Positions 10,741 to 22,700 of a stretch of 64,000 nt of DNA are shown in pieces. Within the stretch, counting starts at the first letter, position 1; every line of letters begins with the position of its first letter. The stretch comes from Dillenia suffruticosa (Eukaryota; Streptophyta; Magnoliopsida; Dilleniales; Dilleniaceae): positions 17,870,501 through 17,934,500 of the forward strand of contig JAVTVX010000034.1 of NCBI GenBank assembly GCA_033439265.1, in the 5' to 3' direction. Under the pieces are notes generated by a model. The model worked only from the letters and a program-made list of their open reading frames with translations, was not told where the DNA came from and made no database searches. The position numbers and the translations under genes are program-made.

Positions 10741-13700
10741 CTAACAACATAAAAGCAAAATTCGTTTAACACCTAGAAGAAAGTGGTAGAAATCAATTAA
10801 ATGTTCGGTTTTGAAATTAAAACACCATACTTGCTGAAATACAGGTAAAACGTTAAATAAGACAAAATGATGGTCTCAATTCTACTTCTGTTAAAAATAT
10901 TGGCGGACTTAGCAAAATGAAAGATTTGGTCACATATGGGTGTAATACCTCAAATTTGTATTTGTTTAGTATGGTCATGCCAACCCTTTGTCGACATTTG
11001 ACCTAAGTGTCTCAAACCCCCCCCCGGGGGAACCATTTTTGGTGCACACCCGTTCCATTAGTAGGTGCTCATACTCGAGGCTGGCCTTAGCTTGAAGAAA
11101 TGTAGTTCAGCACAAAATCTCATAACTCCTATGAGCTCAGCTACTTGCATCAGGATCATAAGCAAATAAAATTCTGTTGCAAGAACATTACAAAATTCAA
11201 GAGTAAGGTCTGCCAAAATGGCAATTTGTGGTTTTCTTTAACTTCCAATGCAACTTTTCAGTTTTATTGGGATAATTTGCAAAGACCCATTGTTACATTC
11301 TAATAGTATTTAAGTTGTAATAAAATTTTTCTGTTTTTCCTTTTTTTTTTTAATGTTAAAAACTTCTTGTGGTCACATGAGGATTTAAAAGAGGGTTCCA
11401 AACATATGGAATAATTATTAGGTACTTGTGCTCCTTTATTACCATGTGAAGCAATCAATTGCTAAACTTAAAACTAATGGACTTAGTATTTTATTGTTCA
11501 TTTATCTTAGCACTCCGCCTCACATGTGGACCCATGACGACTTAAAAGTGCATTCCAAACACAATGAATGATGGAGTTAAAAGTGCCAACAAAGATTCGA
11601 ACTTCCAGTAGTATTATCCATTTGGAACAAGCAAATGCTCTAAAGGCTTAAGCTAATGAATCAGCGTATTTTTTATTATTTTGTTTGTCTTAACAAGAAA
11701 TAGTTTCTTTCTTTTTAGGAGCTGCTCAGGCAAATAACAAGGCTATCAATGTCTTCATTGCCAGTTAACATGTTGGTTACACAAGAAGACACTGCAAATC
11801 AAATGCCGCCATCAAGCTTGGCCACAAGCTTAAGCAACAGAAATGCTTGGAGAACCTTGGTTCATGGTCAAGGTGATCACACCCTTAGGCTACTCGTAGC
11901 ATGTCTGGGTTGGCTGTGTGATTTGGCATAAGTACGGCAGCTTGATTCAGGTGCTTCCACATAATAAAGAGGGAAATGGCATAGTGGAAATAGGGCAACA
12001 AAATGTAATTGGTATGCTGTTAAGATGGAGGTTTTGCAAGATCCTTGTTGCAAAACATTAAAGGACAAATTTGTGTTTTGGTCAAGACTTGGTGACCATA
12101 GCTGTAATTAAGTGGAGCACTGCACTCCATACACTATGAAGAAGATTTTTAAGTATATAAAACATCAGAACACAAAAACATTGCAACGTCATACAATTTA
12201 TCATTAATTTGATTAACATTATGTTAAACTGGAAAAAAGTTTTGTTATGGTCTTGACTTTCGGATAGAATCCACAGGCAAGAAACAGAGAAATTGACCAA
12301 GAATGAGCAACCCACTTGAGGTTTGCTAGTGTTCCTGCCCTTGTGCTAGCATCATATGTGGACAAGCATTAAGGACTCATAGGAGAGAACCCTCCAGTGT
12401 CAAGCTTTTGAGTGAACTCGAACTTTTTGGAAGAATACAAAAACTTGATTTTTCACTGACAATTGGCTCTTTAAATGGAAAGAACCTAACAACTTGTTAA
12501 AAAGTCTTGGAAAGAAACTAACAAATCATATCTGCTAATCCTATCAACCAACCAAAAATATATATATATTTTTAAAAAAATGATAGCCCTTATTTGAATT
12601 AGAAATTCAAAGAAACCTGTTGCCTCCTGAACTTTGAATAAATTACTTTAGTTAAACTTACTCTTCTTGGATCAGGAGGATCATTGGGTCTATAACAGGT
12701 TTATTTCTTGGCAAGATTACTCTGACCGCTGACAACTGGAAACTCAGTTGGGAGGAAAAAAAATAGCAATGGCAGTATTATCAGTTTTGTCACCTCGTAG
12801 GGACGAGGCAGCAATTTCACAGGCAACATACGACAGCAGTGATGAAGGAGCAGGAGGAAAACGAGAGTGATAACAGTCTAGAAGGAGTCATATTCCACCT
12901 TTTACAATGGTCTCATACCAGAAGTTGACCAAATAGTTGCAGACATTGATACTAGCTATGAACATGACACAACAGGGTTAGGACAGAGCACACAACTTAT
13001 ACTGGTTTTCTGTATATAGGCCAATAAATTAACAACATTAATAACCTCAGCCAATAAGTCTTGCAAAGCAATACATAAGTGGGCTATATACTTATTATAT
13101 TATCATTCTTATAATTTACTTTCAAATGAGAGACCGTAACTATATGAAGCAATACAATATTTTTACTTAGTAGTAATAGTAATGGGTCGTTAGTTAAGAG
13201 TTTTTAAGAGGTTCCAGAAGAAGTATAAGAAGTGTCCAATGTCTAAAAGAATAATAAAAAATGGGGCATGCCACCTGATGCACGTAGCAGTCAGAGGTCA
13301 GAACAGATGTAAGATGGACATGGCTACTATTTTGAGGTGTCCATGCTTCATAGCAATCAAGAGGTCAGAACAGATGTAAGATGAGAAGATAATTTGAATC
13401 ACATTTCTGGTAGCAGCAGCATTTGATACTCAAGGAGTTACAAGGAATACTGATAAAGCACTTTGGCAACAACCTCTTAAGGTACAGGAGATGTGCAAGT
13501 TCAAAAGCACAAGCTTTGATTTGGGACATGGCTAATCATGAAGGGTTTAGTTGGGATTTATTTTAAATATTTTAGATTTTACCTTTAATAGTAGATAAGA
13601 TTTATCTTGATTAGGTTTTTATCTTTAGATGGTGTTTCTATTCTATATGAATTGGTTTTGATTAAATTATTATATTTAAATAGAGTCCTTATTTATCTTG

Positions 13701-16700
13701 ATTAGATTCTTATCTTTAGATAAAATTCTTGTTTCATATAAACTGGTTTCCACATAGGAGAAGAGTTGTATTTGAGTAGGGATTCTTAAACTTTATTTTT
13801 CTATAAATAGGCACTTATGTAGCCTTTCAAAAGCAAATTTTTCTAGTTAATAAACATTCTTTCAGACTTTTCTAGTTTTACTAGATCACTTAAATATAGG
13901 AATCTAGTAAAATGTAGGGATGACCGTTAAAAACTTGGATATAGATTATTCGTAAGGATATGATAGTTAAAGCTTTAGACAAAAAGATAACTTTGGATAG
14001 GAATGAGCGGTTTAAAAGAATCCGCACAAATTAAACTAACATATTTTAGATATATATATTTTTTATTATATTTATTTATTTATTTATTATTTATTTATTT
14101 TTCTTTTTATTTTTATTTTTTAATCATCTATAAATTTGTCTCTCAAGCGGTCGACCCCAAATTATTAGGATTAAGGCTCGGTTTATTGTTGTTGTTGTAA
14201 TAAACATTCTCTCAGATTGTAAGATGCAATCTTTCCTCAGGTGTGAACCCTAAGACCCTAGGTTGCGATCTAAGCCAAGTTCCTTAATTTTCCTTTCACT
14301 TTCACCACTATTACTACACCCACTACCTTGTCCCGCATCATTTGGTAACAAAGATAAAGTTTTTATTAATTTAAGATTGTTTTCTCATGCACAACTATGG
14401 TAACTACTGCTAAGTTGAGTTCAAGAGTTGAACGCCTAGAAAACAATATGCAGGAAGTGGGGGAGTAGTTAAAGAATTTAATTGCAGCAATTGAAACGCT
14501 GCTGAAGAGGCCAGCACAATCCACTGATGCAAGACAAGGTAGTGGATATAGTAATAGTGGTGAAAGTGAAAGGAAAATTATGAAAATTGACCTAGACCGC
14601 AACCTAGGGTTCACACCTAAGGAAAGACTGTATCTCACAATATGAAAGAATGCTTGTTAATCAGAAAAATCCGTCTTTGAAAGACTACGTAATTGCCTAT
14701 TTATAGAAAAATAAAACTTAAGAATCCATACTCAATTATAACTCTTTTCCAATATGGAAACCAATTTATATGAAACAAGGACTCTATTTAAAGATAAGAC
14801 CTAATCAAGATAATCAAGGAACCCATCTAAAGATAAGAATTTAATCAAAACCAATTCATATAGAACAAGAACTATATTTAAAGATAAAAACTTAATCAAG
14901 ATTAATCTTATCTACTATAAAAGGTAAAATCTAAAATATTTAAAATAAATTCCAAGTAAACCCTTCATTATCAGCGATATCCCAAATCAAAACTTGTGCT
15001 TTTGAACCAGCACGTCTCTTGTAAACCTTAAGAGGTTGTTGACAACATGCTATATCAACCTTTATAGGTTGCGATCTAGGTCAATTTCCCTAATTTTTCT
15101 TTCACTTTCATCACTATTACTACGCCCACTACCTTATCCTACATCAAATATAATTCAATAGGTAAAGTAATGCATGTTGAAAAGCCATGGACCACTTCAT
15201 GACAATAGAAGAAAATTCTTAATAAAGGTAACCCACCTAATCTTATGCCTTGCGAAGCAACCATTGGGATGTGAGACAATGGCTTGTTGAGTGCCGATAT
15301 ATACTGAGTCCCACCCAATGCAGATACAGGATAAACCTATGAAGCAAAGAAAGTAGAACAAGCAATTGACAAAATCTCATATTAAACGTTATCCGAGAAT
15401 GTTACAGTGCAACATCCAGTCGAAGAATATTTGAATAGAGAGATTAGAAGTGTCTGAATAAAGAATTCTGACAAAGCCATGCAATAACAGGTGCATCCAG
15501 TCATTTCGGTAAAATGTTCTTACAGTCCTTAAACAATGTTCATGAAATAAGTCTTTGAAAAACAGATAGATACATAAATTAATAAACTTAGGCCAAGAGA
15601 ACACATTTAATGAATAACACACAAGGAAGTTGCCAAAGTAACACTTAGAGGCTCAGTGCAGTAGATTCTAAGTAACTTTGAAAAAATACTACCTGCATAT
15701 AACGATACAAAAAGCCTCATTCTATGGACCTTAATAAAGCCACAGAAGAGGAAGATCAAGGATAGATGCTAACACCAGTAACAATTGAGAAATGTCAAAC
15801 CCATGTCAGGAAAAAGAAATTTTAAAAAATTGTTAGAAAGAGAAAATGCTTTTAATAATTAAGGAATTCTTGCAACGTTTGTTGAATGTGCCCAAGAAAT
15901 ATTTTCTCACCACAACCAGTCCTATGGTCATTGTATGGCTGTATCAAGGGATGGGTATTATATTTTCCATGGACCATGGAACTAGTTTAGCAAAGCAATG
16001 GAAGTATATAGTCCATCTTACTCTCCAGGTTAAGTGTGATATGTACTCATTTGAGATGGAAATAGTAGAATCTCCACATACTCCTTTGTTTCTTTTTAGG
16101 TTAAGCATTATATGTACTCTACTTGGTAGTTTACATTTCCAAACTGTTTGATGACCAAATGAAACACTCAGTTTTAAGGAAACCATCCTCTCTGTATGAT
16201 CATGCTTCACTTTAGGCCCATAATCCAACCATAAAAGAGAAATAGATCATTGTTAGCCAATAGTAGTCAAGTAAAAGTGCACATATGTAAACTACGCGAG
16301 AGGGAGAGAGGGAGAGAGCTTGTACCATGATGCCCCTTTTCAGGCTAGGGGCGCAATTTAGGGAACTGAGCTTGAAATTCATGGGTTTGGACCAGCTATT
16401 GACAAGCTTGGGATTTAAGAATTTTTTTTTTCCCCGCCAATCAAAAAGGGCAAAACCAAATTGAACCAAGGCTGGCATGACGGAGAAGCTGACTATTAGT
16501 TGGTATGCCCATATAGGGGCATTTTGGGTTTAATTTAAATTATTTTGATTTTGAATTGAGATAATGGGATAACTCCTATCATCACTAGTTACTCACTAAT
16601 CTCCCCATGATCTCTCACCCTCTCTCACAATGCTAGATGTTTTTTGGGAAATAACCAACACAAGAGGAAGTTCACTTTGAGAGGAACAAGAACAATAGTG

Positions 16701-19700
16701 AGATTGATTTTTCTTGTGAGAAATACTATTGAGAGCATTGAGAAAATTTCAAGAAGAAAATTTTCTCCAATCGTTTGCAATCGGATTGTGGATTGAGACG
16801 TTCTAATATTGCGGTGATGGTTGATTTCATGATCACCATCCCGATCGTGGGTTTTGTTCGAGAGTTTGCTATCACAGATTTTGGAAACTTACATATCGAG
16901 GTACCTACCCAAAAATTCTGACTTATTTATATTATACGCTTCTACATGCACATACATGTAGAATAAAACTAACACTGACCCAACCCAGAACGGGATATTA
17001 CTTCATTTTTTAGTAAGCAAAACAAATTATTAAATAATCTGAGCTTAATAAATCAGAAAGAGATTAAGCTCAGGTTCAACATTCCAAGTTAGAGATTTGG
17101 TCTGGTTAGAATCTAGATCACATGATTTTCTAATTCAGTTGATCTTTCAACTGGCTAACCCTCCTCTGTTGTACCTCCAAATCTCCTTGTTTCATTGCCG
17201 CTCCTAAGTTTTGGATAATCAAACTTTGAGCTGTCAAGCCCTACGCATGGTGAAAAGTCTTAATGACCTGTGCTTTGTTAAAACGGCGCTCTTTAACATT
17301 CATTCTTTTGTTTCCTGATTCTCTCCCTACTCTATGTTGATATCATTCAAGCTAAGAAAAACAACTTTCAAAGCTCCTTTTTCTTAGGGGAAAATCTTCC
17401 CTTGGAAAATATTTGCCCGATTTTCCAGTATTTGAGTACTACATAGATAATAAGTCAATGAAAAAAGTTGTAGGCAAAAGAATCATAAGTTCACTTCCCA
17501 ACTTGTGCTGAAAGCAGAAGTCATTTTCTCGGTTCCGCTCTTGAAACCAAATTCTCTTCTCTCCCCACTTTGCCGACATCCAACACACTAAACCCCATCA
17601 ATCTTTCAACTAACTGGCATATCTGCAAATTCTAGTAACATTTTTAAACCTCCAGCAGTCTTCGTGAACTCCGCCGACATCTTTCACAACAAGGTTGCCT
17701 GAATCATGGTTCACTATGCTATGAGATACAGGTTATGGAACTTGATACGCTTTCTTTGCCCATTCATGGTATGTGAGCGGTAGGCTTAGTTAGATACTTA
17801 GGTTCCTATTTCTAGTGGTAATTTGCTTTCACTATAATATTTCACACGTGGTTTTCATTGATAAATATATATAAATAAACTTTACTCAATACTAAAACAA
17901 ATAAAAGAGAAAGAAGTATCAACTATCACACTGACATTTTAGAATAACCATCTAGTGCTCCACAGTATCAACTTTTGGATCGCACATGATTTGGATTGAA
18001 AATTGCTAATGGGTATAATGATCCCGGTCACTATAGTCAGGACTCTCCATGTGATCTTTGCAAAATTTTGAGACATCTTTGGGAGTCTACAACTGTGAAC
18101 AAGAAGTGAATCCCTCACTTCTCTCTCCCAGGCAGTATCCTGCTGACATCCTCCATGAGATTTTCAGTAAAATTTCTTGGGATAGGTTGTTTTGTTCTTG
18201 TGCTTCCATGTGATTTTTTTTTTTAATTTCTCAATAGGGGTTTATTTTAGACATTGAGGTCTCCTGGGTCATTTCAATTTGATCTTCCAAGTGCACATCT
18301 TTGGGACAGGCTTACTAGATCTTTAGAATTGGCATCTTGTGCTTCACAAATCCTTTATTTGCAATTAGTGCAAGCACTATATTGAATAAAAATTAAAACA
18401 ATTGCAATTCATTTGCAATCTATTCATTTTTGGGATGGTGCAATCTATTCATTTGCAAGTATTCATTTCAATTCATGCGATTTTGCTTTCCCCAGCAAGG
18501 CACCCCCTCCGGAGGAACAAGATCTTCAAATGCTCTCTTAGCGCATGTGTTTATTATATTTGGATGGAGAGAAACAAGAGAAGGATCGGCAATCCTCAGT
18601 TACCACCTCATATTATTGCAGCTTTTGTTAGTGCAGTCTTAACTGTAGATGACACTAGATCTTAGTTCAGTTGCTTGTTTGCCTTGAGGGTGATCTAATT
18701 GTCCGGGTATCTCAGGGCTTCTCCTGGTACCCGTGTATTCTTTGTTCTTTTTGATATATATATTCTTTTATATCAAATAAAATTTTAGTTTCACCGAAGC
18801 ATCATATAGATTGACTTCTTTGTTATTTATATCAAATACTTGACATCTTGCGCTGATGTGAAATTTAGTTTTGCTCAAAACTGTCATGCTAGAGGTCAGA
18901 CTAAAGACTAGTGTTGATCTAGCCAGTCACTTGTGATAGCATCGTCAATGGCAGAGAGGATGTGCACAGATATAACTATATGAAGAAAACTGCATCGGTA
19001 ATAACTTCTTTCAGTGAGCTGATCTCATAATAATAATTCTGTTGTACTTAGCTAATAATTCTGATTATCCCAGCTCTGCAAACATAAATGAATGGATTAG
19101 GGCATGGCCATTACAGTAATTTTTTGTTACTAAAAGAACATGTCAGAATAAAAATTAGACAACATCTTTTATGGAAGTATGACCTTATTGTCTACTTCAC
19201 AGCATTCAACAAAAAGAAAACCATGACTAATCTAATAAGCAATCAATTCAAACTGTTGCAACCAGCTCAAAATTCCATCTACAAATTATAGCCATCTCTA
19301 TCGCCAAAGCAAGAATTGATTCAACATCATGGTATTGCCTAGCATAGAGAAAGAGATGCACCATGTTGAACCAGAAAGACAACATAGGGAACACCTCTTT
19401 ATGCATAAACAAACCCAATTGAAACATCTCTTTCAGTAAGATGACCCTCTGATGAGAGATATAACAATAGAGAGAGAAAAAAAAAATGAAAATTCATTGA
19501 TGCAAACTTTGCATTAAGATACCTCAATGTTGTAATATATAATTCTGCACGTGATAGTGAACTCTGTTGCATCTAAATAGCAAAGGCATTTTGAATGATC
19601 AGGCTCACCTTAACAAGCTTTGCACCAGCACTGTATGCATTAAAAATCTGTACAGTCATGAAGTAGATCTTAAGGAGAAAGATCATCTAAAGTTGCAGAT

Positions 19701-22700
19701 CCAAAATATATTGGCAACTTAATTGAGAAAACTCAATAGACCACATGCATTACAAAAAGGAGAAGCTGGAACCCAAGACTATCATGATTCAAATAAATTA
19801 AGATAAAATCAAAGATCAAAACAATACGGCAAGAGAAAAAACTGAATCCTGAAATTTGGAAAAGCAATGAGATAAATGCAATAAAATTCATTACCTCCGT
19901 TGGGGTCATTGCACCAGGTATATATAGGACCTCGCTTTCTTGCACATCATTCAGAATTTCCTGATTAGCATGAAGCATGATTAAAGAGCCCCAAGTTTGT
20001 AGTTTGCAATAAAGAGTTGAATTAGTAGTAAAAGCTTTATGAGTTGGACCACCAATACAGGAGGAATAAGAAAGCATTTATGCAATCGAAATTCGAAAAG
20101 GAAATTAAAACAAAAAAGGAACCAAAAACTGAAAATGGGTACATTTCACCACAAAAAGCAGAAAGAATAGTCCTTTGGGCAAACCTTGACAAAGACAGGA
20201 CCCATGAGAAACTTTGCCCCAGCATTAATGGCCTTCTTGCCATCAGTAACATTCAAGACAGTTCCAACCTGCTTCACTATCAGCAACATTAGAACAACTT
20301 GGAAAGCACATTATTGTTCAAACAAATGCTAATCATCTCTATGTACGTGATAAATTCCCAAGTTAGACATACGAAATACATGACAAGGAGCATCCAAATG
20401 TAAGAAGCTGGTCTGATCATCAATGAACGTTTCTACCTAGGGTAATGGACCTAACATTAGGCCAGGCAAGAATACAATATCAAAACTTATAGGGTTGTAA
20501 TTGTAACATGAATCCCCTTCAATACATGATTTTCAGGCAAATAGCATAAACTTCTGTTCTTCATGCCTGGTTCTAGCTAAGTGTGGAAAAAAAGGTTTTC
20601 TTTGCAGAAGATCAAATTTTCAATTGTGTTTAAAAAACAGTTCCCAAAAAAAATGGAAATTGAGACTAGCAAGTTCTTTTGAACAGATTATTAATAGAAA
20701 AGATATAGCAAATCAATTTTCCATAAAATAAATTCTGAAGTATGCAGCCTCATCCCCATTCTATGGTTTTGGAAGTTGTGATCTCCTATCCTTTGTGCAA
20801 GAACAATTATAGATAAATAAATGGTCAAGCCAATAGAGGGGAAAAAAAGGAGGAAAAAGTATTGCAAACATAGCCAACGCAAGATATGGGAAGTTACTCC
20901 TAAAACAGTTGCAGGCCACTCCTCCACCAGCTGTTGTATGACCTGTTGACCGGTAAAATGTAATTATACAAGTTCCCAACTAATTTATGAGAAACTGAAA
21001 TAGCACGAGTTATCACAAATGGAGAACAACCTCAAACACGCCAGGGGTAGATGCCACTATTTCCAGCTGCAGGATTTTAAGAAATAGAGAAAAATTATAT
21101 ATGTGATGTATCTTATAAAAACAGAACATAATGTTATGTTTGATTGTCTCAGAAGAAAATAGTGAACATGACCAAGATTTATCAGAATGCAATTCAAAAC
21201 CTGTGAGATCCATAGTCTACAAAATTAACAGTGTAAACGAATCCTTATGAGATCTCCAACACATTGTTTTCAGAATGTAAACAATCAATTATTGTTTGAA
21301 AAATTGGCTCCTATCTGGTCCCACAAGAATTTAGATTGTGTTCAGCGCAAAATCTATGACCAGCATTGGTGAACATTTCTATTATTTCCCACTGGATTTC
21401 TGTAGAGATAGGCATGGGCCGGTTCAGGCCTGGAAACCGGCCCAGCCGCGGCACTGGCCACAGTGAACCGGAAACGAACCAGCCCAGCTACAGGACGTGG
21501 GCCGGTTTGGTTCCTTCTGTTTTTGAACCGGGAACGAGACTGGTACGGAACCAGAATCAGAACTGGCACAGAACTGGCCCGGCCCAGGAACCGGCTGGCC
21601 AGTTCCAATGGCTAATGGAATTGGCCCGGCCCGGCCGGTTCCAATGTTCAGATTTTTTTGTGGGAATTTTTTACTTTTGACTAAAATACACCTCCCAACA
21701 ATCATAAAACGGCTAGTTTAAAGGGTATTTTGGTCTATAAACTCAAAAATGTTGTCTGTAAATAGGTCACTATTCATTTTCAACTCTCACAACAATCTCA
21801 TACTCTCTTTACCAACAGCATTTTCTACTCTCTCTCACAATCTCTCTCCTACTTACATTCTCCTACTTGCAACATCTCCTACATATCTCCTACTTACATT
21901 CCCCCCCTCATACTAACAACATCTCTTATTTACATTCTCCTACACATCTCCTACTTACATTCTCCCGTCTATTTACAAAATCTCTCAAAATTTGGCAAGA
22001 TTTCAAGGTTGTAAGTTCAAATTATTCAAGATTTGTCGATAAACAACCGCGATCTCTATCAAATCGGTAACATCTTAATTTATTTTTTGTTGTTGGTTGT
22101 GTTTACTTTTTTGCATCTTTAATTCATTCTCATTAAACTTCAAATTTTTTTTTTTTTTTTAACATATAATGGTCGAAACACATTCATCACAATTTTTCCA
22201 ACAATCTCCTCTCCCACCATTTACAATTTTCAATGAATGCATTCCCGATCACATTGATGTTGATCTTGATTTATGAGAAAATGAACCTAATAATACACAA
22301 TATTCCATAGCACACAATAAAAAAGGATGATTTCAATGTATGAGATTATTTTTTTAAAAAAAATATATATATATATATATATATATGAGGAGCAAAAGGC
22401 AACATGTAAAATTTGTTAATAAAAATACAAATTTATAAAGAGTTGGGGACTGAGAACACTTAAAAGACACATAGTACGAGATCATTGGTGTAGATTATCG
22501 CCCCTCAGGATGTCTTGGGTACATTTAGATATAATCCGAAAGTAGAAACAAATATGACAAATAAAATAGATAGCATGTAAAGAGTTACCACTTAGTATAG
22601 TAAAATGTAAAGTATTTGAAGAGTGTATACACAAATATTTACAATCAAGTTATAAAAAAAGTAGTAGGAAAAGGGGTAGGAGAAGGACATTAGAACAATT

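Larger units (their letters stand above)
13461..14340 (+). repeat. Gypsy-like LTR, plus orientation, with nested LINE tail
   Basis: 880 bases ending GCATCA, followed by a degraded primer-binding site (TTTGGTAACAAAG). Without the 350-base insertion at 13848-14197 it is about 530 bases, matching the reverse-oriented copy at 14525-15047. Landmarks shared by both are CTATAAATAGGCA (a probable TATA box with leader) and AGGTGTGAACCCTA. The expected TG at the left end reads CT. Confidence 0.72.

Noticed and set aside
19733..20077. 114-residue minus-strand frame
   Set aside because: Only its exon 6 part (19895-19960) is coding; the rest reads through intron sequence.
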